From: Favolaschia claudopus | Lineage: Eukaryota > Basidiomycota > Agaricomycetes > Agaricales > Mycenaceae | Direction of reading: 5' to 3' | Length of the DNA stretch: 64,000 nt | Assembly (NCBI GenBank): GCA_037176885.1 | Contig: JAWWNJ010000008.1 | Location: 1,488,001 to 1,552,000 of the forward strand | Shown: piece by piece, positions 1-10,745 of the stretch | Numbering within the stretch: position 1 is the stretch's first letter | Layout: each line of letters opens with the position of its first letter | The notes under the pieces: generated by a model | The model's database searches: none | The model's input: only the letters and a program-made list of their open reading frames with translations | What the model was told of the DNA's origin: nothing | Position numbers and translations under genes: made by a program

Positions 1-814
1 CATCTTGCCCAAGATTCTAGCAGCAAAAAGTGCAACATCGACGCCTCGTGTGGTGTTTGTTGCCTCCGGCGCGCACGCGTGGTCCTCCGGTGTAAATCTG
101 GATGAGGTCGAACAGCCCAATCAAAGCACTTATAAGGGAATGACAGCATATGCACAAGCGAAGAGTGCGAATATTCTTACTGCCAGCGAACTCGATCGAC
201 GCGCAGGTGGGAAGATTCACGCTTACAGTCTGAGTCCAGGAGGTGCGTGGGTCATTCAGGATGACTTTGGAAGGCATTCACACGTTGAATTTATTAGCGG
301 TCGCAACAAATTTTGTTTCGAATGAAGAGGCCCATTCGGAGCTTTTGGCTCATGGTACTTGCACTCTTCAGAGCCTCGGAAAAACGCTTGCTCAGTTAAT
401 CTTGTTGCAGGTGTCATAACGGAGGATGGAAAGCCGAATCCAAATGCTCCATTTCCTTGGAAGACGCTTCAGCAAGGCGCAGCAACGTAAGGTTTTTCCG
501 TTCTTGCAAAAACTTATTCTTAATTGATTCTAGAATCATTGTGGCCGCATCTGACCCTTCACTCAATGGTGCGAATTTATTATGCATTTGTCATTCAGAG
601 TTCACTCAGTTACTCAAAACATCACAGAGAAGTCTGGCTGTTTTCTCTCCAATTCAGTGGAAAACAATGCTGGCGTCGCGCCTCATACGTCTGATCCAGT
701 GGGTCTCACTTCGCACGAACGCGACTTGACTCGGAACTCATGTTGCTTGGATAGGTAACGGCGCAGAAACTGTGGGAGCTCAGTGAACGACTCACTGGGG
801 CCAAGTTCTTCTGA
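1..814 (+). CDS. Short-chain dehydrogenase/reductase, C-terminal part (5' end outside window)
   Basis: This is the C-terminal half of a classical SDR NAD(P)H-dependent oxidoreductase of the retinol-dehydrogenase/WWOX-like type. Visible are the VASGAH strand carrying the active-site Ser and the catalytic YAQAK (YxxxK). The Rossmann N-terminus lies before the window. I read five exons: 1-242, 411-486, 534-568, 658-698 and 755-814, ending in KLWELSERLTGAKFF and a stop. Each exon has a counterpart in the complete SDR at 18061-19527, with matching intron positions and phases, so the two are paralogs; this match is also what fixed the exon edges. The substrate is unknown. The exon series shows no internal stop, so the gene is probably intact. 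The candidate structured element begins about 20 bp after the stop codon. Confidence 0.75.
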
Positions 815-833
815 GGAGGTTTGGAAGACGTGT

Positions 834-960
834 GATCGGATGAATCCGATCTAGTCTCTCGTAGACAGACGCTCTATATATACCAGCTCGGTGCCCTCGC
901 TATATAGAGTCTGTTAGTTACCGCGCCCCTCGGACCGCGTCAGAATGTTATTAGCTAATA
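834..960. other. Candidate structured RNA/DNA element, copy 1
   Basis: A perfect 8-bp hairpin (GATCGGAT/ATCCGATC, 834-851) runs into a 23-nt core (851-873, containing CTCTCGTAGACAGACGCT). The core is identical to one at 46329-46351. After it, CAGAC (866-870) pairs with GTCTG (909-913), a GC bulge follows (871-872), and TCTATATA (873-880) pairs with TATATAGA (901-908). A weak GC-rich hairpin (about 920-940) and an AT-rich tail follow. Core and pairing scheme recur in copy 2 with different stem bases. It matches no tRNA, 5S, C/D snoRNA or hammerhead core that I know. Strand and function are unknown; it lies just downstream of the SDR stop codon and could belong to its 3' UTR. Confidence 0.5.
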
Positions 961-1483
961 TTATATAAGCCGGGATTCGCCGGTTTCTCTTTCCCTCCTT
1001 CCTTTGGCGTGTTTCTATGCTGAATACAGTCTCACAGCACCTCATACGAAGGTTTCTCTCTCCCTTCATGCTCTCTGGATTTTCTGAAGCAGTCTGAGTG
1101 CAAAACTCAACTCATTTTCGCCGCTCGGCCGAGAGGTCCGACATACACGTGATGAAAACGCGGTAGCTTTTGCTGAGACACACCATCGCATTATGAAAAT
1201 TCTGAACTACTAGAAAGGTAGCCTGACATATTCTATTCGCTTTGGTTCAAGAAAATTATGAGAAAACACGATTTTTGAGGGAGATTTACGCGACTCGAAG
1301 TCTGCTTACATGATATTACCTAATACAGCAGGTACACGATCCGACCCCCGCGGTAAACACAAGACTAAATCCGATCCGTTCGTACGGAGAGAGACTGTAC
1401 TTATCGCAAAATCGACCCATCCCCACGACGTGTGGACTAAGTCAACATAGAAGACTCCAAAATCTCTACTAGCACTGTAACCT

Positions 1484-2247
1484 GGAAAATTCTATTTGGC
1501 ACCCCGGGGTGCCAGAGTACCTCGACAGTACCCCGGGTAGTACTATTTGGCACCCTGTTGAACCCGCCCTAATTTGGTGAACCCAACGTAAATTTGCTAC
1601 AGATCCCATCAATTCTGCCATCAAGCCGTTCACCAGCCTCGAGTCTAGTGTTGGTTTAACTCGAAGTTTGCATGGGCACACTGAAGCAGAGAATTAATGT
1701 ACATGCATATGTATAGCAGCAACCCTTGCCAGATACAATACTCATTTTTTTTCCGAACCAAGTCACCTTCTACTCGAGGATTTCAAGTCGTTTCATCTCG
1801 GCTCTGACCATTCTAATGGTGTTGGCGTATAATCTGCGACTTCAATTAATTTAGAACTATATGGACAGCATAATTTTGAGAATTAGGTGACTAGAACCAC
1901 TGAGTACTGAGCGCTGTCCGAGGACAAGACGAGATTTCCTGGTTGTGATGGCCATAAAACGGCATGTCCCGGCAAATCTGCAGAGTCCCAGGAGCGCCAG
2001 TCATATGGTTGTAATACACAGTACTAATCACACTCGTTAATTTGAGCTTGTTCAATTTCCATCCATATTTTATATGAGAGCTTTATATGCTCCTTTTCAG
2101 TGACGGACTTGACGGCCACTCGTCGGCATCAAGTCGGCATAGCGCTTGCCGCGATGGCACGTGGCCGGGATTGAAGGTGCCAAATAGAAAAATGTTATTT
2201 AGCACCCGGGGTATTCCGGCACCCGGGGGTGCCAAATAGAATTTTCC
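1484..2247. mobile_element. 764-bp non-autonomous TIR element, MULE-like (9-bp TSD)
   Basis: The ends are perfect inverted repeats of at least 22 bp (GGAAAATTCTATTTGGCACC at 1484, its reverse complement ending at 2247). Directly outside both ends is the 9-bp duplication CTGTAACCT (1475-1483 and 2248-2256). Inside are further copies of the GTGCCAAATAG/CTATTTGGCAC motif and CCCGGG palindromes that can fold into nested hairpins near each end. No open reading frame of note lies inside, so the element depends on a transposase elsewhere. A 9-bp duplication and a GG-starting TIR suit a Mutator-like family; this class call is inference. Confidence 0.8.
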
Positions 2248-2496
2248 CTGTAACCTGAGTCGAAACCAAGTCGAAACGATATCATTTGACATTTCTTATG
2301 ACAGAGTCTAGTAATATGTTACTTGGCAAAGTCGGCCTCAATCCTTGCTCCATTCATTTGCGAGCGTGTTACTAGTACTTGCGTATTACTTACTTCAATT
2401 TTTGCCACACCCTCTGACGATGAGTGTTACAAATCCACTGGCATTCAACTTGAACAACGGAAATTTCCGTTTCGGCTGGTCGGCTTCACGATTATA

Positions 2497-3010
2497 CTGT
2501 AGTATTTCGGTCAATTCGCCCGGCCTGTGACCTGTGACACACCGGAACGAAATTTGACATTCGTCAATGGACCAAAAGCACCGTGACACGCAAAAATATT
2601 CGCCAATTGCCTTGAAAACCGACCACTTTCCTCCACCCATTGAGAAGATTATTAGGAGCGAAAACAGGGCAGAAATTGGCGATTTTGTGCTAATTATGCA
2701 TTTAAGCAGCATTGCCGTCAAAAGCGCCTGATTGACAGTGATGGCTGGCCTCGGTTGGCTTGATTTGGTATGAAAAGCCGTCATTTTCCGTGGTTCCGTG
2801 TCAACGGCGATCAGGTGAAAGAATTGGCCGCAAATTGCGCGCGGTTGAGCGCGCAGGAAGAAAAATACGCTTTTTCGGCCATTTTATCGGGATTTTGCGA
2901 CTTTTTTGTCACATTCGTCAATCGGCGCGGTGACCTGTGACATGCACGAAAAAATTCGTCAATTCAAGTCCCTGTGACGCGTGACAGGCGAATTGATCGA
3001 AATAGTACAG
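2497..3010. mobile_element. 514-bp mariner-like MITE (TA target)
   Basis: Terminal inverted repeats start CTGTAGTATTTCGGTCAATT on the left. The right end (reverse complement) starts CTGTACTATTTCGATCAATT. Both ends are flanked by TA (2495-2496 and 3011-3012). Subterminal blocks with TGACCTGTGACA and ATTCGTCAAT are also inverted between the two halves. No coding potential is seen. The TA target suggests a Tc1/mariner-mobilised MITE. It ends about 20 bp before the first usable ATG of the Zn2Cys6 gene, so it sits in that gene's promoter or in a 5' intron: a splice-acceptor-like TCTCCTTGCAG at 3013-3023 abuts it. Confidence 0.75.
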
Positions 3011-3032
3011 TATCTCCTTGCAGAAGTCTGAA

Positions 3033-5592
3033 ATGATGAGTAAGCTGTCACGACTCACCCTTCGGTTTCTCGTCCTGACCACGACGATGACCACGGCGAC
3101 GAAGGACCCGTTATCGCTCCCTATTGAGGCTAAACTCAAAACCCCCACATGTTCTCGCTGCAAAATACGGAAGATCGTGCGGCAGCTTCGTTGGTGTAAT
3201 CCTAGATCCCCCACTTACGTTTTGTAGCGTTGCGATGGTTCAGAACCGTGCTCTTCATGTAAAAGCCATGGCCTGGTCTGCGAATATGACGCCAATGCAA
3301 AAGAGAGTCGGTTTGGAGTCGAGCTGAGGAAAGGGCAGGCTTGTCTACAGTGTCGGTGAGTTCGCAAGTCCCTGACTAATTCTTTCGTCTGAAACACGCG
3401 CGCTTTACTTGCAATGTAGGCGGAAGAAGAAGGTGCGCACTACTTTACATACCTGTGCGCTTCTCAATATCCCCCACTCCAGAGATGCGACGGCCAACTC
3501 CCTTGCCGTACATGCTCGTCAGGGAGGAAAAAGATAGTTTGCGAATATCCAGACGGAATCACCGTAACTCTGCCCCAGCTTCCAAAATGGGGTAAAGTAG
3601 TGGGGCACAACGATGATTCCAGCGACAGCTCTTCCCCCGGTCCGTCTCGTTCTTCGGACATTCACCACACTGCCCGGTCCGATAATTCGAAAAATTCAAC
3701 ACAATCATTGACGCATATTCTCAACGAGCCTGCCTCAATGGAAGGCATCGAGAGCAGCCGCACTGAGTCGCTCAGCTCCTTCCCCGAACCCCCGGCCAAC
3801 ACGTCTCCTGAAATTCCGTTCACCCCGGGATCGGACATTTCCTCTGTGACATTGGTAGCTTCCGGATCTTCGAGTCATTCCCCACCACATCCTCTCGTCG
3901 AATCAACCTCTCCGGCCGATACTGACGACGTCCCTATCGAGGTTGAGGTCGAGCCTTCAGATACTTTCTCCATTCCCGACAATTATGCCACTTTGACCGA
4001 ACTTTCTCAGGCGTAGGACAACCTTTTTCGTATTACTCAAATTTTGACCCACAGTTTTACAGCCGGGCCTCGTTCCTCGAGAATGTCGAAAAGCGCAATC
4101 TGGTTCCTCCAGACGTGTCTGTAAATATGCCGCAACAGACTAGCTCGTCTGATCGGTTGCATGCGAACCCCCATACGCCATATTACCAAGTCGTGCTCCC
4201 CACTCAACGGCCAGAAACTGAATCGGAGGAATTGAGCAGAATGTATGTTGCATGTTGAACGTGTCAATTTGCGAGAATTTTCTTCGGGCTAACTGTTCTA
4301 TAGGCGAAGATTATTCGTGCTTCACCGCACACAGCTGGGATTTAGCGTATCAGAGCCGACCCTCGTTGCAATAGTGGATGGATCAACTGACGAGTCTATG
4401 CTTCATCCAGCAGTTCTTCACGCTTCCCAGCTCCTCGGCTATATGCTTGCTCGTCAGTTGGAGAAAACTGTCCTCTGTCTACCCGGAGCACGCGCGCGCG
4501 AAGACGAGCAGATGCGTCTTACATACGACGCTATACACCACTACGAACTCTGCCTTACACCTTACCCTGTCGCATGCCTGCAAGCAATCAACTTGCTGGC
4601 AATATATTCCCTCTCTCTGGGGAATGTTGGCCGTGCGCGGGAGTTCATCATCATGGGCAACGGACTGATACGCGCGCATCATCTCGATGCTTTTCCGAAC
4701 ATAGAGGCGTCGAGGAACACGTTTACGCCGCAGCCGGTTTCGGACCTGGCAGAGACGCAGGCTGCGGTGGTTCAGCTGGTGTATTCGGATTTGTTTCACA
4801 TCATCACACTCAAGTTGCCCAGTCTTATTGACGGACTCCTCGAAGACAATTTTAAGAAGCTCATTGTGAGTGGAATGTCTCAGCTGATAATGATGTTTTC
4901 ATGTTTTCAGGACCGCCCTAATATCTACGCTGATGGGAATTACTTCCGGGCGAAAAGCGCATTTCTCATGTATCAAACACAGCGCCTTACAACGCAGTGG
5001 TCACAGCGCTCCGGGCTCAGTACGTCTTTACGCTCAATCTCAGGTTACGTGTATTTACTTGGTCTAGACGACTCTGAAGTGGATGGATGGCAATGCTCAT
5101 ACTGGAACGTCATGGAGGCTCTCGACTCGCATCGCAGCTTCATCACCCTCACCCTCACGAGGCTAGCATTTTGTCCTGCCATGAGCACATTGGCTCTGAA
5201 TCTCAAGGTGTGCTCAATCCTCGTGCTCACCGGCACTGCTGCCCTTCTGTCGCTTTTCTCTGCCGATCATATTGAGTTGAGGCAGAAGAAATATTCTGCT
5301 GTGTTAGAGATTACCAGCATCTCCAGCATCTTTACGGAGCAGGATTGCGAGCATTTAGATCCAATTATTTCGGTGGGTGGTCTTACGTTTCATACTCGAG
5401 TCTTCCAAGTATGTACACCTAACACCTTTTTCGTAGACATGTTGGACGGCTATTATTTTAACGTTGGATCAGTGTACGAAGTTGGGGGACCAGGTAATGT
5501 GTAGTACGCTGCATGATTTCCCTGCTATGGCCGGGTTAATACGGCAGAAGAATGACACGGTGCAGAGGTTGATCCATCCGCAAGTGGTGTAG
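3033..5592 (+). CDS. Transcription factor with two tandem Zn2Cys6 clusters
   Basis: This is a fungal binuclear-zinc-cluster regulator. After splicing, the N-terminus holds two complete motifs in a row: CSRCKIRKI/RCDGSEPCSSC..VC (C-x2-C-x6-C-x5-C-x2-C-x6-C) and, about 25 residues on, CLQCRRKKKRCDGQLPCRTC..VC (same spacing, last gap 8). Introns cut both clusters. A Ser/Pro-rich linker follows (3600-4010). Next comes a helical region like the middle homology region of such factors (4317-4860), then a hydrophobic C-terminal half. The last exon is reached by splicing 5409-5491 and ends IRQKNDTVQRLIHPQVV, stop at 5590-5592. ATG 3033 is the first in frame; ATG 3087 is an alternative, and an upstream exon is possible because 3013-3023 resembles an acceptor. 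Target genes are unknown. The neighbouring metabolic block is a candidate. Confidence 0.75.
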
Positions 5593-5787
5593 ATATATAA
5601 CTTACGACGTGGAGCGACATATATTGTTACTGTAATATTCAGTTGGAACTTAAGCTTCAGCCATTCTTACGTGTCTTGAGATGATTTTCGTGCTCGTTAC
5701 AGTGTGGATATTGTGGATTTTACAACCAAAGGCCCCCAAGAAAAAAGCATGTAATAATTAATTCATTGTTCAGACATAGGCAAGTAA

Positions 5788-7024
5788 TTAGTAGTTCTCT
5801 CCGGACTCTGCTTTCGAGGTATCGGTCAAGTAAGATTCCACAGTAGCTCTGGCTGCCCCAAGCTCCGTGATTGTCGTGAAAGCGAGGGTGTATAAATCAA
5901 CAGTGTTCACCAAGACGGTGAAACCCTGTTTCAACCTTTCTTCGATCATGGACTGGCCCATTGCCACTCCGACGAGTGACTTCTGATATTTCTTTGACAT
6001 TGCGGTGACCCGACCCATCGCTGCGACGAACTCGGGCTCGGAGCCAACGAACCCGACCTGACAGACCCATGTCTAGTCTCAGGTCACCGGCTTGAATGAA
6101 AGCAGAGTAAATTTTTGTCAGTATACCTTTTGTTCGGGAATTCAAAGTTACCGTGACCTACCACCGATCATCACCGCGTCAACTTCATCCATCTGCATGA
6201 CGGAGTCGATGTTCGCGATCCCGACCCGGGATTCAATCTGAGGAATGATAGCGATGTGTTTGTTGGCGAGGCTGTAGACAGTTTCTCCAGGTGGAGTGGC
6301 GTCCGTCACGCCTGGGAGCTGTAGGAATACGCATCAGGAATGGAACGGGTTGTAGTCAGCCGTCAAAAATTCCACCAACGAATGTAAAGGGTGGGTAAGA
6401 ACGATGTCCTTCTGGTCTGGTTGGATTTTGATCAACAAAAAAACAGGCGGCTATGATGATGCAGAGGCGCTCACGGGAACCGACAGGCCTTAGCTACGGC
6501 GGCTACCTCCTCGGCAGTCTCGATATGAGGCAAGATCAAGCCTCCCGCTCCGGCGTCCATGGCCCATGCCTGATCAAATCCATTTCAGTCTCAGTCCTAT
6601 GATAGTTCGACAGCACAGAGTGAAAATTTACCATGTAATCGAACGCTGTCTTGCTGGGGACACGAACGACAGGTATCTGCTTTCCGCCGCTCTCGTGGTT
6701 GATGATTTGTATAACCTCTGCGAGTAGCTTGGGGGACCAGGCAACATGCTCGGCGTCCTGAGGGAAAGATGATGAACCTTAGTAAAACCGTCGCCGTCGG
6801 GGTGATAATTTAGACTTGGGCTCACAATCCAAATCCAATCCGCTCCAGTTACTGCCAGGGTTTTCGCGACGTGTCTGCTGGGGTAGGATAACACCCTGGC
6901 CCAGAAGAACTTTGCCAGACTGGATGAGACCGCGCATGTTGCTGGATTGCTGGCGGGTGGGTGCGGACCATGCAGCTTGAGCTGCGCGGTCGATCGTGAA
7001 TTTTGTTGTACCGTTAGAGACCAT
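5788..7024 (-). CDS. HpcH/HpaI aldolase-family protein, with two apparent frameshifts
   Basis: The family comprises class II metal-dependent aldolases cleaving 2-keto-3-deoxy acids (4-hydroxy-2-oxoheptanedioate aldolase type). Seen in order: MRGLIQSGKVLLGQGVILP, then SRHVAKTLAVTGADWIWI, DAEHVAWSPK, IPVVRVPSKTAFDYM, AWAMDAGAGGLILPHIETAE, FTFLPGVTDATPPGET, IIPQIESRVGIANIDSV (the metal-ligand Glu region), MIGAGDLRLDMGLS and GSEPEFVAAMGRV. At least five introns fit. Two joints need a one-base shift that no intron explains: in the CCCC run near 6880 (ILP to SRH) and near 6045 (GLS to VGF). Either the gene is a young pseudogene or the assembly has two indels. The start is the ATG at 7022-7024. The product resembles fungal 2-keto-3-deoxy-L-rhamnonate aldolase relatives, but the substrate cannot be read from sequence. 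Confidence 0.65.
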
Positions 7025-7389
7025 CCTGTGTGTTAGAACAAAGAGCAAGGAGGACTTTCATCGCAGTGTTAGACTTTTTATCGGGTGACCAAGGATCGCG
7101 CATCATTTCCTTGAAAACAATAAGAACGCATATGGCATCAGGCGCTATTCCGGTGTTGTCCTGGGTGCTGTTGAGTTTGGCTGAACTAATTGCAACTCCG
7201 TTAGTACTGGACTAGTTTTAGTCTCTCGGCGGTCGTTGCCTTAATGCCGGGCCTTGTCATCGAGGGCCGCCCGGGCGCATTTGAGGTTTCAGCGATTTCG
7301 TAGTAGGTGGTCAGATTCCGAGAGACAATATTTTGCTGCCAGCAGTGGAGTGCGATATCGATAGAGATGTTGCCGCTTGACTTTGTTAC

Positions 7390-7980
7390 TTAAACTTTCC
7401 CTTGCTTTCCCCACTGTTGACGCAGCCCGGCGGCAAAGATAACAGTGACACCTAGGCCCCGAGACAGCTGCTTATTGTTGACACTGTGTTCGAGAATGAA
7501 GCCAAGAAGGTCAACTCCCAAAGTCCCATAATGTTGTGGGTGAAAGATGGACAAGCGTGCGGTGATCTCCGGACTTGTTGCCATCAGCGCTGTCATCAGC
7601 GCGTCAAGTGTCGGCCTCCTTTTTTCGCTCTTTCCTAGAGTCCCCATCGTTATCAAAATGTGGCGGCTATAGAGCTCCTTCCCAAGTTGTCGGCTCGTGT
7701 GCGCGCATATGCGTAATAGTACTCCAGGTCAGCGTTCGACCTGGAGCTCTGTCTCGTAATCAGCGCTCGCCGCTGGCTGGATGATAATCCGTCGGATGGA
7801 GGGGATAGCCATGCTGTTTCAAGCCCAGGAGCAACGTCGAAGATGTGAAGAATATGCAGGCCTTCCAAATCAACCGTGGAACTCAAGAGTAATACGGCGG
7901 CTGCCGAATAGTAAGAACTAGATGTTGCGCCATCGTGGCCGCATTTGACGACAGACGCTGTACTTAAGAAACGTCACGGG
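7390..7980 (-). pseudogene. Relic coding sequence between aldolase and monooxygenase
   Basis: Reading leftward from about 7975, one frame runs ..SVVKCGHDGATSSSYYSAAA, ..LLLSSTVDLEGLHILHIFDVA, ..DLEYYYAYARTRADNLGRS, then stops near 7653. A second frame continues with TLDALMTALMATSPEITARL and ends ..FAAGLRQQWGKQGKV at 7390. The composition is protein-like and the two pieces lie head to tail, but I find neither a start codon nor a clean splice joining them. I do not recognise the family. It may be the remains of a gene whose 5' end was lost next to the monooxygenase start at 8000. Confidence 0.35.
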
Positions 7981-7999
7981 TACCAACGCGGCTCTAACG

Positions 8000-10202
8000 A
8001 TGCTCAGACTACGCCTTTGCTTCTGGTTTCTTGCTGCCCCATTACTGTCCGGGGCGACGCAACATCCATTCAACACCGAGTCGGATGACCATGACATATT
8101 CGAGCTAAAGTGGCCTGTAAATAAAGTGGCAATAATTGGAGCTGGGGTCAGGTCAGTGGTTTCGGAAGTTTTCCAACTCTAATTCGAAGGACTGAACAAC
8201 ATCTCTCTTTCAAAGCGGACTTATTGCGTATCGAGAACTCAGCAGCGCAGGATTTGCGCGTGTCCGGGTTTTCGAGCGAGATGATGTGCCGGGCGGTAAC
8301 TGGCATTATACAGAAGAGATACCTTTAGATGCTCCCATACCAAATGCCGATCCGTCAGTGGGGGACTTTGTCCCATCATTACCTCCTCGTGGGTCGGAGT
8401 TTCCTGTGGTGAAATATTACTCGGACGGCGAGGCGCAGTGGAGGGCGCACCGGAGCCCCAAGCCGGTGTGGGCGTCACTTGAGAGCAATGCTCCGGCTGT
8501 ACGCTTTGTGCCGTATGTTTTGCCCATAGCGCTGATCTAGATGTCCAGCCCATACAGCAAGTGAGATCAACGCGCGACTCTACGAGGCCGGACACTAACC
8601 CTAAGATTTAGATAACAGAACTGCCCTGGCCACCGGGTACTCCCTGGCGTGAGTCATGACCTGCATATACCCTCATCGCCTCACCACTCACATCCGAATT
8701 AGACCTCCTCACCGACTTCTTGGCCGCTATTTGCGAGCGTTCGCGTCTTTTCATGGGGTTAACAGTAACGACGTGAATTCGGACATTGCGTACAACACCC
8801 GGGTAGAACTCGTCGAGAAGCGTTACGATGAGACTGGGCAGGAGAGAGGCTGGACACTTACGCTGAAGCGGCTGGAGCGAGTCGAGTCGAATAGGACCAA
8901 GGCTACGTGGTGGACGGAGGTAAGGTTGGCAGCGCCTGTGGAGTTACTCGGCTGATTGAGGCCCAGGATTTCGATGCCATTGTCGTCGCAACGGGAAGGT
9001 GGGTTGATACGTTGTCACCAGGATCGTGTGTTAACACCAAAAAGATACAATGCCCCGAACATTCCTTCGATCCCTGGTCTCCATGACTGGTCGAAGCAAT
9101 TCCCCGGAAGCGTATCTCACTCTCGTCAGTATCGGCGCCCGCAACCCTTTGAGGACAAAACGGTGCTGGTTGTCGGGGGAGCGGTCAGTATCGCACCTCC
9201 ACTACATCATCTCATGAAGTAACTTTGCCGTTCGTGTCATAGACAAGTGGTGTCGAGATAAGCAGAGAAATTAATCTTCATGCAAAGAAGATCTTCCAGT
9301 CCGTCCGGGTCAGTGCTTTCATCGTATACATCTTATACACTCAATTCACCGTCGCGATCAACAGCCACCAAACCCTAATCTCCCATACGAGGCAGGACGC
9401 CTACAGCTCCAGCGCCTTCCGAGGAACGTTAGCCTCGTCCCAGAGATTCGCCGCTTCCACCCTTCCAATTCCAGCATAGAGCTCGTGAACGGAACTGTGA
9501 GTCGACTTGAATATTCTTTCTAGCGCTACTCTCATGAGAGTCAAACAGTTCTTAGTCGGCATAGAGCGTATCATATTCGCAACAGGATTCCGGTATTCAT
9601 TCCCCTTCCTGCCGCAATTCCACAACTCCTCGACCCGTCTGAACATCCCATTGTCACGGATGGCAGTCATCTGCGCTCCCTCCACGAAGATTTCCTATAC
9701 ATCGAGGAACCTACTATCGGATTTCTCAGCAGTACGACATCTAACTCATTCTCCTTATCTTGTTCTGAATACGCTCTTACCCGATAGTGAATTGGGGCAT
9801 GCAGTCCTTCACATACTCCGAGTACTTGTCGCTAGCCCTCGCGAAAGTGTGGTCGGGCAAGGCGTTGCTTCCCGGGAGGGCTGAACTGTGGCGAAGATAT
9901 GAAGAACGGGTGAGGGACCGCGGTGGATATGGGCGTCACTTCCAGTTCTTGGGAGCCGAACGGACAGCCGGTGCGCATGAGAGTTCAGTGAGACGATGCT
10001 CTGTGAGGCTGACGGGCTCTCAAGCCAATATTCGGTTCTTTCTTGGATGGCTGAACGATGCAGCCGTCAAATACGGGGGGAAACAGGTAAGTCTGGGTTG
10101 TTACTCTGGTGGTATCACTTGTACTAAGCGTTGAATAAGATTGACGGACAATCTAAAGAGTACGTATTTGTCAATGAATACCGGAAGCAATGCAGACGCT
10201 GA
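8000..10202 (+). CDS. Flavin-dependent monooxygenase (FMO-like), one apparent frameshift
   Basis: FAD/NADPH oxygenase of the FMO/BVMO superfamily. The N-terminus MLRLRLCFWFLAAPLLSGA looks like a signal peptide or membrane anchor. The FAD Rossmann motif VAIIGAGV-SG is completed by the splice after 8151, followed by VFERDDVPGGNWHY. The FMO signature FxGxxxHxxxY appears as FPGSVSHSRQY (around 9109-9141). The NADPH Rossmann motif VLVVGGATSGVEIS and the FATGFRYSFPFL motif are present. The C-terminus is YGRHFQFLGAERT..ANIRFFLGWLNDAAVKYG, stop at 10200-10202. About ten short introns fit. Around 9610-9650 the frame must change by one base between FPFLPQFH and PIVTDGSHLRSLHEDF, and no intron fits there: a frameshift mutation or assembly error. 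An MFS transporter and a dioxygenase follow in the same direction. Confidence 0.75.
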
Positions 10203-10745
10203 AGTTTTCGAAAGTTTACCTCAGATTACGACTGTCTGGATGCAGGCTCAGTATGGCGTGGTCTTCGCTGAGCTCCCTAATGGTACTGTATCTTCGTTGG
10301 ACTGGGTACATGGAGAAGATTGGTGAATGCACCTGCTGTATCATCCCATGCCGATATAGACTGCATGTCCGTACGCTTGTTTCGATAGAGCTTCCGTTGT
10401 GGTTCACTGACTAAAGTCCTATGAGTTCTGAATCATTGTGTATGTGTGTCAGGCACCGCGCCGTTTCTATCTAAAGACGCCATTCGACGCGATATATTGT
10501 CAAAAATCCTCGATCACGATAACGGAACAAACAACGATGTTCTCGACTCCCCAGTTGGGCGTCCTTGAGCGATTAGACAGGCTTCGAAGTCTAGCACTAT
10601 CTTCTGACTGTTACGACAGCAATGGCACCATAAACGCACTGTATCGCGCAAATAGCGCAAGAAACAAGGTGTTCTATTTGAGGTACTACTTGTGTAGCCT
10701 TCCTCTGGCCTTTTTCTGTGCCGGAAGACTGGCGTCGCTATTAAC

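Noticed and set aside
834..856. Helitron 3' end (hairpin followed by CTAG)
   Set aside because: Both copies do have a hairpin then CTAG, but the conserved sequence continues downstream of CTAG, where a Helitron would have ended and unique flank should begin.
834..915. Hammerhead-type self-cleaving ribozyme
   Set aside because: No CUGANGA and GAAA core in either strand of the two copies.
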